Of a stretch of 64,000 bases of DNA, positions 1 through 8,282 are shown in pieces. The DNA comes from Bacteroidota bacterium (lineage in GTDB: Bacteria > Bacteroidota > Bacteroidia > B-17B0 > Aurantibacillaceae): assembly GCA_017303905.1 (NCBI GenBank), contig JAFLBH010000001.1:1-64000 (forward strand), written 5' to 3'. The translations under genes were made by a program, and so were the position numbers. The notes under the pieces were generated by a model. It worked only from the letters and a program-made list of their open reading frames with translations, searched no databases and was not told where the DNA came from. How positions within the stretch are numbered: position 1 is the first letter of the stretch; every line of letters begins with the position of its first letter.

Positions 1-45
1 ATCCCAGCGGGATCACAACAGCAGAAATGCTACTTCAGTAATAGC

Positions 46-76
46 AAAGCCCCTCCACAAGAGGGGCTTTTTGTTT
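46..76 (+). terminator. Rho-independent terminator
   Basis: A 10-bp perfect inverted repeat, AAAGCCCCTC and GAGGGGCTTT, around a 5-nt loop is followed by a T-rich tract. It ends whatever transcript enters from the left edge and separates it from the lipoprotein gene that starts at 99. Confidence 0.85.
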
Positions 77-98
77 ATATTCGCTTTATCAGCCCATC

Positions 99-818
99 AT
101 GAACTTTTGCGCTCTTCATCCTTTAAAACGAATCCTACTATTTTCAATCGCTTTACTTTGGCTTAGCGGATGTAAACTCTATTACAAGAAATTTTACTCC
201 GAGCCGGATGAATGTATGGCAAAAGCTCGCCTCCAAAAACCATACGATGTGATTATTGTTCCGGGATACCCTAGTGATTCGGGAAAGATAAATATTGTTT
301 TAAGTGAACGGCTCCGTTGGGCCGCTTATCTTTATAAAAACGGCTATACTAAAAACATTATTTTTTCCGGTGCTGCAGTTTATACGCCTTATAAAGAAGC
401 TGTTGTTTTAAAACTATATGCCAAACAACTCGGCCTCCCTGAAACTATATTATATACCGAGACCAAAGCCGAACACACCACAGAAAACTTGTACTATAGT
501 TGTTTAATGGCGCAGGAATTGGGCTTTAAAAAAATAGGATTCGCTTCACAAACAGCACACACCAGCTTCATGAAAGCTTTCCCGAAAAGATATGGCCTCA
601 CCTGCGATATGTTGCCCGCAATTCTAGATAGTGTCAATACGATTCCACACCAATTTACTACGGTAAATGCGCAAGAGGCATTTGTTGCCGATTTTGTTTT
701 GATTGAAAAAAGACAGTCCAAAATACAACGCTTGAGAGGGACACGCGGACACAGAGTAAAAAAGGAGATTAGAAAAAGGAAACGCGCGCAAAGAAAATCG
801 AAAAACAAAAGCAATTAA
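99..818 (+). CDS. YdcF/SanA-like (DUF218) lipoprotein
   Basis: This 239-residue protein belongs to the DUF218 family (YdcF, ElyC, SanA), whose members are envelope-associated and whose exact reaction is mostly unknown. The N-terminus has a basic stretch, a hydrophobic helix and a lipobox LSGC with Cys25, so it should be a lipoprotein. The DUF218 core spans roughly residues 49-195, with the DVIIVPGYP strand, an RLRWAAYLY helix, a FSGAA turn and a TTENLYYS segment. The last ~35 residues are extremely rich in Lys and Arg, which is unusual for this family. It is convergent with the helicase gene and overlaps it by 4 nt. Family assignment is firm; the function is not known. Confidence 0.85.
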   Translation: MNFCALHPLKRILLFSIALLWLSGCKLYYKKFYSEPDECMAKARLQKPYDVIIVPGYPSDSGKINIVLSERLRWAAYLYKNGYTKNIIFSGAAVYTPYKEAVVLKLYAKQLGLPETILYTETKAEHTTENLYYSCLMAQELGFKKIGFASQTAHTSFMKAFPKRYGLTCDMLPAILDSVNTIPHQFTTVNAQEAFVADFVLIEKRQSKIQRLRGTRGHRVKKEIRKRKRAQRKSKNKSN

Positions 819-3124
819 GATTCTGATAAAGCGGCAGCCAGCGCGAATTTTATCTCCGTATAAGTGTATTCGTCGCCCAGAGCGTTTTTAATTTCACCCA
901 ATTTGTACGTATTCAACTTTTTGGCTACTTCCAGGATGTGACTGGACTTTTCATCACTTACAAATTGCGACGCACTTAAAAAACCCTTTGCTACATATGG
1001 AACTAAATGTCCTTCGATGGTACTCAGCGCCATGCCACGCATTTTGGCAATACTTTCCACATCGTGACCATCCTTGAATAAGAGAAAACTTTGCTCTTGC
1101 GTTGAGACTTTACTTTCTAATGTTGATTCTTCTTCTTCACTTGATTTTTCCTTTCGCTTTTTTCTTCGTTCTCTGCGTGCCTGCAATTTTTCCTCCCGCT
1201 CCATTTCATATTCGGCATCACGTTGTAAACAAGCAGTCAATTTTTGTTCTCTCGCATTAGAATTGACTAAAGCTTTTATTTCTTCTTTCTGTACAGATTT
1301 TCCCTCCGGAATATTTTTAGAAAACAAAACGGCCTTCTTTAACTCAACACTCTTGAGAAAGCATACCGCTTCAAGTTCTAATAATTCTTCTAAATACACT
1401 TTGATTCTCTTCTCCTTGTTGAGCTCTTTAACTTTATTCAATATTTGCTCTTGCAAATCAGACAAAATCGGTTCAAAATAATTGATGGCGGCTTCTATCC
1501 GCTCATTTAATAATTTGAAATCAGGAACACCCGACCCGAGTATAGCATTTATTTGTGTTAAAAATTTACTGCCATTGGTTTGCAAACTTTCTGTCTTATC
1601 CTTCAGTTGTAGTGCCCACTCTTTCTGCGGTGTTTTCGCTGATTTCTTTTTATCCTGGTCATAAGAAATGGCATGATTTTGAAACACATTATTTAAATTA
1701 TAAAAATCAAAGGCCTTGAGTAAAACATCCCGTAAATAATCCGTTTGTGAATTATCGATTTGCCTCACCAATTCTTCCTGATCTTGCTTTGAATCGGAAA
1801 ACGACTTTACATGCGCATCTGTTTCTATCCCTTTGTAATTAATCCGCTCATTTAATACCAATCCATTTAAACTCCGCAAACGCGACAAAGCCACGTATGC
1901 TTGTCCCGGCGCAAAGACCTTATCAATATCAATAATTGCTTTATCAAATGTGAGTCCTTGACTTTTATGAACAGTAATGGCCCAAGCCAACTTTAAAGGA
2001 TACTGTAGAAACTTACCCACTACCTTTTCGGTAATCTCACCGCTTGTAACATCTAAGGAATATTTAATATTTTGCCATTCATACCTTTCAACTGATATGG
2101 GTTTCGTTGAGTCATTACATGCAACCAAAATTTCTTTCTCAGTAAGATTTTCAACCACGCCAATTTTTCCGTTAAAAAACCGCTGCGCACCACTCGGATC
2201 ATTTTTCACAAACATGACTTGTGCGCCCACTTTTAATTCCATGTTTAATTCAACAGGAAAAGAATTTTCGTTGAAGTCACCCTCAATAATCGCTTTATAA
2301 AAATAGGATGAAGATTTTAATTCATTTAAATACTCCTTATTAATCCGATCCGCTTTTATATTATGTGTGGTTAAGGTAATGTAATTCTCTTCCGGCTTTG
2401 GCTTAAATCCTTCCTTATAATAAGAGTTCAGTAATGCTATATCATCCACCGTTAACTTATTACTTCGAAGATGATTTAACAGTTGTATGAAGGTTTCATC
2501 ATCTTGTCTGTAAATTTTGTTTAACTCTACATAAACCGGTTTATATTGTCGCAAAACAAGTGCATCAAAAAAATACGGACTGTTATAATACCTTTGTAAT
2601 AATTGCCATTCTTCTTCTTTCACTACAGGAGGCAGCTGTAATAAATCACCAATAAACAGAATTTGTAATCCGCCAAAAGGAGAATTATAATTTCTGCGCA
2701 CACTTCGTAAAATAACATCAATGGCATCCAATAAATCCGAACGAAGCATACTAACTTCATCAATAATCAGTAATTCTATTTCGCGGAGAAGATTCCGTTT
2801 TACAGAATTTAACTGCAGCTCCTTTAATAGAGAATTTTTGTCGTTTACTTTTATGTATTGTGACAATCCGCCTGCAGGTAAGGGTCCGGGAACGAAAGCA
2901 CCAAAAGGAAGTTGGAAAAGTGAATGCAAAGTAACACCACCTGCATTAATCGCAGCAATACCGGTTGGTGCAGCCACCACACATTTCTTGTGCGTACTGC
3001 CAACAATATGTTTTAAAAATGTTGTTTTTCCTGTTCCTGCTTTTCCGGTTAAAAAAACATTCTTATTGGTTCGGTTAATAAATGCTGCTGCTATTTCGGC
3101 CGGACTCTTCTCTACACTTTCCAT
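815..3124 (-). CDS. PIF1/RecD-like superfamily 1 helicase with C-terminal HTH domain
   Basis: A 769-residue ATP-dependent DNA helicase. Walker A is GKAGTGKTT at residues 27-35, Walker B is the DEVSM motif near residue 122, and a late helicase motif reads GQAYVALSRLRSL near residue 410. A charged linker (about 640-680, rich in Lys, Arg and Glu) leads to a helix-turn-helix segment of the HTH_40 kind near residues 690-760. This architecture is common in Bacteroidota and is usually annotated as a helix-turn-helix domain-containing helicase. It probably acts in replication or repair; the substrate cannot be read from sequence. The ATG at 3124 sits only 8 nt beyond a TACCTTTA box. The gene is monocistronic and convergent with the lipoprotein gene. 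Confidence 0.88.
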   Translation of the reverse strand: MESVEKSPAEIAAAFINRTNKNVFLTGKAGTGKTTFLKHIVGSTHKKCVVAAPTGIAAINAGGVTLHSLFQLPFGAFVPGPLPAGGLSQYIKVNDKNSLLKELQLNSVKRNLLREIELLIIDEVSMLRSDLLDAIDVILRSVRRNYNSPFGGLQILFIGDLLQLPPVVKEEEWQLLQRYYNSPYFFDALVLRQYKPVYVELNKIYRQDDETFIQLLNHLRSNKLTVDDIALLNSYYKEGFKPKPEENYITLTTHNIKADRINKEYLNELKSSSYFYKAIIEGDFNENSFPVELNMELKVGAQVMFVKNDPSGAQRFFNGKIGVVENLTEKEILVACNDSTKPISVERYEWQNIKYSLDVTSGEITEKVVGKFLQYPLKLAWAITVHKSQGLTFDKAIIDIDKVFAPGQAYVALSRLRSLNGLVLNERINYKGIETDAHVKSFSDSKQDQEELVRQIDNSQTDYLRDVLLKAFDFYNLNNVFQNHAISYDQDKKKSAKTPQKEWALQLKDKTESLQTNGSKFLTQINAILGSGVPDFKLLNERIEAAINYFEPILSDLQEQILNKVKELNKEKRIKVYLEELLELEAVCFLKSVELKKAVLFSKNIPEGKSVQKEEIKALVNSNAREQKLTACLQRDAEYEMEREEKLQARRERRKKRKEKSSEEEESTLESKVSTQEQSFLLFKDGHDVESIAKMRGMALSTIEGHLVPYVAKGFLSASQFVSDEKSSHILEVAKKLNTYKLGEIKNALGDEYTYTEIKFALAAALSES

Positions 3125-3132
3125 AATTAGTG

Positions 3133-3140
3133 TAAAGGTA
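3133..3140 (-). promoter_or_regulatory. Putative -7 box (TACCTTTA) for the helicase gene
   Basis: On the minus strand the sequence TACCTTTA matches the Bacteroidota -7 consensus TAnnTTTG except for the last base. A TTG lies 22 nt upstream (3163-3165), slightly longer than the usual spacing. The start codon is only 8 nt away, which implies a very short leader. Confidence 0.4.
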
Positions 3141-3245
3141 TAGAATACTTAAGCAGAAATTCCAAATTTTGTTTTTGAAATTTTTATTTATATTGATTAA
3201 AATTTTATAGAACTGTTATCGAAAAATAGAGAACTCTTGGTTCAA

Positions 3246-3605
3246 TTATTTATGAATAAAGGTCATTAGGTATTCAAACTCGACCGGCTTACTGAGTAAT
3301 TCAACATTTTTTATATCATCAATTTCCTTTAATGTACTTTCATAGGAATTACCTGTTGTGAAAATAATTGGGCAATTAACTCCTGACTTTCGAATATTGA
3401 ACCCTGCTTCAATTCCACTTGTATGATTTTTTAAATGAACATCCAAGATAATTAAATCGGGGTGCCATGAGTTTGCCATAAACTCGGCATCCGGAGCACT
3501 TGTTACACTGTGTACTTCAAAACCGCGTTTTTCCAATTGCATTCTTAACACTTTTGCAATCAGCAATTCATCTTCCGCCAAAAGTATTTTCTTGATACTA
3601 GCCAT
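3246..3605 (-). CDS. Single-domain response regulator (CheY-like)
   Basis: A stand-alone receiver domain of 119 residues with no output domain. The acidic pair is in LLAEDE (Glu11, Asp12), the phospho-acceptor is Asp55 in LIILDVHL, a Thr lies in IIFTTGNS, and the conserved Lys is in LLSKPVE near the C-terminus. I chose the ATG at 3605, because an upstream ATG at 3641 would add residues that lie wholly inside the kinase gene and outside the receiver fold. The start overlaps the kinase stop by 8 nt, so the two are translationally coupled and form a two-component pair. As it lacks an effector domain it probably signals by protein contact or within a phosphorelay. Confidence 0.88.
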   Translation of the reverse strand: MASIKKILLAEDELLIAKVLRMQLEKRGFEVHSVTSAPDAEFMANSWHPDLIILDVHLKNHTSGIEAGFNIRKSGVNCPIIFTTGNSYESTLKEIDDIKNVELLSKPVEFEYLMTFIHK

Positions 3606-5001
3606 TAAGTGGGATACTGATTTTATATTTTGGTGGCGCAAAACTTACCAATTCGATAGAGCCATTTAATTGCTCGGCAAAAGTATGAATTAAAGTAAGT
3701 CCTGTAGTATTAGAGTTTTTGAAATCGATGTGATTCGGAAATTCACCCTTGCAATCGCAATATTCCAAATCCAAAAACTGATCACTCACTTTTGAAACTA
3801 TTGTTGTTTTACCATCGTCGGCATTTTTAAAAGAATGCTTGAATGAATTCATCATTATTTCATTAAGCATTAGACCTAACGGCATCGCGCGCACAATATC
3901 CATTTTCACATCCGCTCCCTTAAGTTCAAGTTGAATATTATCATTTACACTTACGTGTTTAAACAGTTCTTTAATATAATCCATTAGGCTAATATCCTGA
4001 AACGATTCATTCTTATAAAGCAACTCATGTATTAATGCTGTTGATTTAATGCGTTTACGGCTATAACTTAAAGCTTCACGTGCCTCTGAATTATTGATAT
4101 TCATCTCTTGCAACTGTAGCATACTTGATACCATCGCCAAATTATTTTTTATGCGGTGATGAATTTCTGCCAATAAAACTTCTTTCTCTTTTAAAGCACG
4201 CTTAATTTCCGTTTCTTGTTTTACACGATTCGTTATATCTTTTGAAAATACACTAATTCCGGTTACATTTTTATTTGCATCGAATATTGGATGATAATTT
4301 GTTTCATTATACACCAAACCAATGGAAGTATTAAAACTCTGAACCTCGTAATGCGACTCTCCCTTCTCAATTCGTTTATAAATGTTTTTTAAATGTTGAT
4401 GTGAAGACGGTTCAACGAAGGAGAAAACACTCATTCCAATTTCCGGATCCATTTTATACCCACGATTAACCAACTGTACAAAAACACTATTAAATTCTGT
4501 TAGATTATAATTTAAGTCGATGGAGCAAATAATATCGTTTGTATTATTAATAATAGCTTTAAGCTTTTCTCCCTTCTCAAATATTTCAATTTCCTTTAAC
4601 TTACTATTGGTAATGTTTTCGGCGAGCAACATTAAGCTGGCAACAGAGTTATTGGGTCCCGGTAAAATAGAAATATAGGTGCGATACCAGGCTTTACCTT
4701 GCGCTGATTGTCCTACCGATTCAAATACTTGTGTTACATGAGAACGTTTTGCCTCCTCAAATTTTTGACGATATAATTTGGCGTATTCAGGCCACACAAA
4801 TTCATACACCTCGCGACCAATTACACTTTCCAAAGTAAAACCCGGCTCCAACTTATTAATATATTGAATCCTGTAAGTATCCGGATCAATAACAATTAAA
4901 ATATGAGGCACCGTTTCGGCAAGTCTGCGAAAATAACTATCGTTAGCCACATACTTAAGGCCTTCCAAGTATTTCTCTATTTCACTCTCTTGCATCAGCA
5001 T
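3598..5001 (-). CDS. PAS-PAS sensor histidine kinase, HisKA_2 type
   Basis: A 467-residue kinase without an obvious membrane segment, so probably cytoplasmic. Two PAS-like sensor domains lie at about residues 15-135 and 140-262. The phosphorylated histidine is in EIHHRIKNNL near residue 281, followed by the SSMLQLQ helix typical of the HisKA_2/HWE-like class. The ATPase domain follows at about 365-465, with the N-box LNEIMMNSFKHSF. The usual DNGxG loop is poorly conserved (DCKGEF), which could lower ATP affinity. Either ATG 5001 or ATG 4995 could be used. It is cotranscribed with the response regulator from a well-formed promoter at 5010-5039. The signal sensed is unknown. Confidence 0.88.
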   Translation of the reverse strand: MLMQESEIEKYLEGLKYVANDSYFRRLAETVPHILIVIDPDTYRIQYINKLEPGFTLESVIGREVYEFVWPEYAKLYRQKFEEAKRSHVTQVFESVGQSAQGKAWYRTYISILPGPNNSVASLMLLAENITNSKLKEIEIFEKGEKLKAIINNTNDIICSIDLNYNLTEFNSVFVQLVNRGYKMDPEIGMSVFSFVEPSSHQHLKNIYKRIEKGESHYEVQSFNTSIGLVYNETNYHPIFDANKNVTGISVFSKDITNRVKQETEIKRALKEKEVLLAEIHHRIKNNLAMVSSMLQLQEMNINNSEAREALSYSRKRIKSTALIHELLYKNESFQDISLMDYIKELFKHVSVNDNIQLELKGADVKMDIVRAMPLGLMLNEIMMNSFKHSFKNADDGKTTIVSKVSDQFLDLEYCDCKGEFPNHIDFKNSNTTGLTLIHTFAEQLNGSIELVSFAPPKYKISIPLNG

Positions 5002-5009
5002 GCTTTTAT

Positions 5010-5039
5010 CAAATTTATAAAAAGCTATAGGCTATACAA
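5010..5039 (-). promoter_or_regulatory. Bacteroidota sigma-A promoter, TTG-N19-TAAATTTG
   Basis: On the minus strand TTG (5037-5039) is followed by exactly 19 nt and then TAAATTTG (5010-5017), a perfect match to the TTG-N19-TAnnTTTG consensus described for Bacteroides and Flavobacterium. It lies just upstream of the histidine kinase start, so it should drive the two-component pair. Confidence 0.7.
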
Positions 5040-5150
5040 GGCTAATTCGACTAATCCGCTATATTATATACTAATTCAATTCATGTCCCTTCCAATAAGC
5101 GATTTTGAACGATTAATGCTATATTTAATTTTTATTTCCTAAAATCTAAA

Positions 5151-5375
5151 ATGAATCAGGCACCCGACCCCACTATACTATTAAGTCTTGTAAAAAGCCA
5201 AATGCCATTTGGGAAACATAAAGGCAGACTGCTTTGTGATTTACCTGTAAGCTATTTAGAGTGGTTCGCACGCGAAGGATTTCCGCAGGGTAAACTAGGC
5301 ATGCAATTACAAACTATCTACGAAATTAAACTAAACGGATTAGAAGATTTGCTTAAACCATTGAAGAATAAGTAA
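5151..5375 (+). CDS. DUF3820 family protein
   Basis: A 74-residue cytoplasmic protein of the DUF3820 family, recognised by MPFGKHKGRLLCDLP followed by SYLEWFAREGFP. This is the short conserved unit seen in many small Bacteroidota and gammaproteobacterial proteins, and its motif also occurs appended to some exonucleases. The biochemical function is unknown. Its stop codon overlaps the start of the next gene by one base (TAATG), so the two are cotranscribed and coupled. Confidence 0.82.
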   Translation: MNQAPDPTILLSLVKSQMPFGKHKGRLLCDLPVSYLEWFAREGFPQGKLGMQLQTIYEIKLNGLEDLLKPLKNK

Positions 5376-6136
5376 TGTCAATACAAAACATACTTCAAAT
5401 TTGCTATATATGGATGGGTATTGCAATTCTGGTACACATCACCATGTTTTTTGTAACGGCGCCCTTCGGAAGACACACCACTACCAAATGGGGATTTAGC
5501 ATCAATAATAAATTAGGTTGGATTATTATGGAGATGCCATCACTTAGTATTATGATTTACTTTCTAATTTATGGTACTTACTCACTAACTAATTACAGTT
5601 GGATTTTATTTTTACTCTGGATTCTTCATTACACGCATCGCACGCTTATTTATCCTTTCCGGATTAAATCAACACCAAAAAAAATGCCACTACTGATTGT
5701 TTTAAATGCAATTCTATTTAACTTAATGAATGCGGGACTCAATGGTTATTTTTTAGCGGAACTTTCAGATGGGCTTTATAATGAAAAATGGTTATGCTCA
5801 TTACATTTTTATTTTGGACTATTCTTATTTATTATTGGTGCGTACATTAATCTTAAATCAGATTCGATTTTAATACACTTAAGAAAACCGGGAGAAACAG
5901 GTTATAAAATTCCGGTCGGTTTTTTATTTAAATACATTTCTTCACCCAATCTATTTGGTGAAATAATTGAATGGATTGGCTTTGCCATCATGGCCTGGAA
6001 TATACCCGCGCTAACATTTGCTGTTTGGACATACGCTAATTTAGTGCCGCGTGCAAAGAACCATCATGATTGGTACAAAAAGCATTTTGAAGATTACCCT
6101 GACGAAAGAAAAATTGTGTTCCCCTTTATATTTTAA
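5375..6136 (+). CDS. Steroid 5-alpha-reductase-like membrane enzyme
   Basis: A 253-residue polytopic membrane protein with about six hydrophobic helices. The C-terminal third matches the 3-oxo-5-alpha-steroid 4-dehydrogenase (SRD5A) domain: a FKYISSPNLFGEIIEW segment, then TYANLVPRAKNHHDWY and a KHFEDYPDERK tail, which resemble NADPH-binding regions of the family. The bacterial substrate is not known and need not be a steroid; related enzymes act on long-chain enoyl or isoprenoid-type lipids. The ATG overlaps the DUF3820 stop, and the 3' end overlaps the convergent SpoIIE gene by 11 nt. Confidence 0.82.
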   Translation: MSIQNILQICYIWMGIAILVHITMFFVTAPFGRHTTTKWGFSINNKLGWIIMEMPSLSIMIYFLIYGTYSLTNYSWILFLLWILHYTHRTLIYPFRIKSTPKKMPLLIVLNAILFNLMNAGLNGYFLAELSDGLYNEKWLCSLHFYFGLFLFIIGAYINLKSDSILIHLRKPGETGYKIPVGFLFKYISSPNLFGEIIEWIGFAIMAWNIPALTFAVWTYANLVPRAKNHHDWYKKHFEDYPDERKIVFPFIF

Positions 6137-8117
6137 TACCAATTACACAAATATCATCTACTTGCTCAAGAGGTCCTTTCCAATTATCAAACTCTTCTTC
6201 CAACTTTGCTTGCTGTTGTTGTAAAGGTAAAACTGAAATGCTTTTCATTAACTCGACTAATTGGTGGTACTTAAATTTTTTACCGCTCGGGCCACCAAAC
6301 TGATCGGCGTAGCCATCAGTGAAAATGTACACGCAATCATTTGTTTCTAAAGCAATATTATGTGTTGTATAGTCCGACGGATTATCCACTTTACCGATAG
6401 CTTGCTTATCGGGTTTAAACTGTAAAATTTCGCCTTTACGCACAATCCAAAGCGGATTATTAGCACCAGCCCATTGCAAGGATTTATTCTTTAAATCGAA
6501 TAAACACAAACTAATATCCATTCCATCTTTTACATCCGTTTCACTACGTTCAAAAGTTTCCACCACCAATTCACGTGTTTTGTCTAAAACCTTACCCGGT
6601 TCAGAAATACTAAACTCATTTACTGCACGATTTAAGGCATTCGAACAAACCACACTCACCATCGCCCCCGGCACTCCATGTCCGGTACAATCCGCGGCAG
6701 CAATCATCACTTTACCTTTCAGCGCCTCCATCCAATAAAAATCACCGGCCACAATATCTTTTGGTTTATACAGAATGAAAGAATCCGGCAAATGCTGTGC
6801 AATTTCGTGGCGAGGAGGGAGAATAGCCTCCTGTAATCGTTTCGCATAGGAAATAGAAGAAAGTATTTCCTTCTGCTTTTCTTCAATGATAATTTTTTGC
6901 TCTTCTGTTTCTTTGTTCTTTGCTTCAATAATATTTTTCTGCTTACGAATAAAACGGAAACGATTATACATCACTCCGCCGGAAATGAGCATTAGTAAAA
7001 TTCCACCGTACAAAGCTATTTTTTGAATTCTGTCCTTTTCTATCTGTGCTTCCTTAGCAAAAATCAAGGCGTCCTTCATACTTTGTTGCTCCGCGTTTCT
7101 TAAACTATCTGCTTCCGCCTTTTTCTCATAATAAAACTGAGCTTCCATTCTTGCAATTTCCGATTCATTCTTCATTTTATTCAAAGAGTCGGTTAACTCC
7201 ATCGTTAATGAGCCGTATTTGTAAGCTTCTTTATGATTTTGTTTTTTATTGTAAGCGCTTGCCAAATATTTAACCGCCGCTAGGTGCGAATCTAAATCCT
7301 CTTGCTCTTTCGCCTCCCGCTCAGCTTGCGAAGCCAATACAATAACTTTTAACCAGTCTTCTGTTTTAATATAAACAGCGGCCAAATCTAATTTACACTT
7401 TGTAACCAGAGTAGTAATTTCATTTGCTACCGCAATTTTCAATGCTTTATTCAAATTTAAAATTGCCTCCGAATATTTATTCATATCCGAATACACGCTT
7501 CCAATATTGAGATAACCTGATGCTTGTCCGTGATAATCCTTTAAATGCTCATACATCTCAACCGCTTGCTCACCATACAAAAGAGCCTTATCAAACTGTT
7601 TCATATTGGTATAAATTACGCAGGTGTTATTTAAACTACTCGCCACACCTTCCAGATTACCCATTTCCTGTACCAGTTTCAAACATTTTAATTGATAGTC
7701 GAGCGCCACGTCGAATTTTTGCAATTCAATATAAATACTTCCAATATTTCCCAATGCGCCGGCCATGTTTGATTTATCGCCCAATTGCTCGAAAATCTTC
7801 ATCCCCTTCTGATAATGCTCTACAGCTTTTGGATAAGCCGAACGAATTTGCAATGCAGCACCCATGGCGTTATAAGCCTTCGCCTCCCACTTTTTATTTT
7901 TGGCTTGTTGAGCAAGGTCTCTTTGCATTTCTGCGATCGCGTAAGTTGAATCCGGATTTTCGTACACAAATACCCAAGCGAGATCGTATAGAGTAGCCAA
8001 ACGAATCGTGTCATGATTTTTTGCATTGTTAACTACTTTCCATAACGAATCAACGTTTTGCGACCTAACGAGAAAAGTCGTTAAATAAAGTGAAATTAAA
8101 AGTAGACTCCGAAACAT
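6126..8117 (-). CDS. TPR-repeat SpoIIE/PP2C-type serine phosphatase
   Basis: A 663-residue membrane-anchored phosphatase. A signal peptide covers residues 1-19. Several tetratricopeptide repeats follow to about residue 310 (for example AMGAALQIRSAYPKAVEHYQ and NIGSVYSDMNKYSEAI), then a basic/acidic coiled region, one transmembrane helix near 366-386 and a coiled-coil linker. The SpoIIE domain occupies about 445-663 with the metal-binding motifs GDFYW, ADCTGHGVPGA and FTDGYADQFGG. By family analogy it would dephosphorylate an anti-sigma-factor antagonist or similar Ser/Thr phosphoprotein in response to a periplasmic signal sensed by the TPRs. It is monocistronic; no partner gene is nearby. Confidence 0.9.
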   Translation of the reverse strand: MFRSLLLISLYLTTFLVRSQNVDSLWKVVNNAKNHDTIRLATLYDLAWVFVYENPDSTYAIAEMQRDLAQQAKNKKWEAKAYNAMGAALQIRSAYPKAVEHYQKGMKIFEQLGDKSNMAGALGNIGSIYIELQKFDVALDYQLKCLKLVQEMGNLEGVASSLNNTCVIYTNMKQFDKALLYGEQAVEMYEHLKDYHGQASGYLNIGSVYSDMNKYSEAILNLNKALKIAVANEITTLVTKCKLDLAAVYIKTEDWLKVIVLASQAEREAKEQEDLDSHLAAVKYLASAYNKKQNHKEAYKYGSLTMELTDSLNKMKNESEIARMEAQFYYEKKAEADSLRNAEQQSMKDALIFAKEAQIEKDRIQKIALYGGILLMLISGGVMYNRFRFIRKQKNIIEAKNKETEEQKIIIEEKQKEILSSISYAKRLQEAILPPRHEIAQHLPDSFILYKPKDIVAGDFYWMEALKGKVMIAAADCTGHGVPGAMVSVVCSNALNRAVNEFSISEPGKVLDKTRELVVETFERSETDVKDGMDISLCLFDLKNKSLQWAGANNPLWIVRKGEILQFKPDKQAIGKVDNPSDYTTHNIALETNDCVYIFTDGYADQFGGPSGKKFKYHQLVELMKSISVLPLQQQQAKLEEEFDNWKGPLEQVDDICVIGIKI

Positions 8118-8282
8118 TTAACAAGTAGAGACAGATTACTAATTTAATGATTTTTACCGAATTATGCTTTACTATTTTTCTCTTTTATATATATGATAAT
8201 CTTAGCTTCCCAATCCATGTAAATAATTGAAACCAATACAAATGATTAAATTTTGTACCTTTAAAAAGTAAAATCATCCTAT

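Noticed and set aside
3606-3641. Upstream ATG at 3641 as the start of the response regulator
   Set aside because: It would add residues encoded entirely within the kinase gene and outside the receiver fold; the ATG at 3605 gives a clean CheY-like start.
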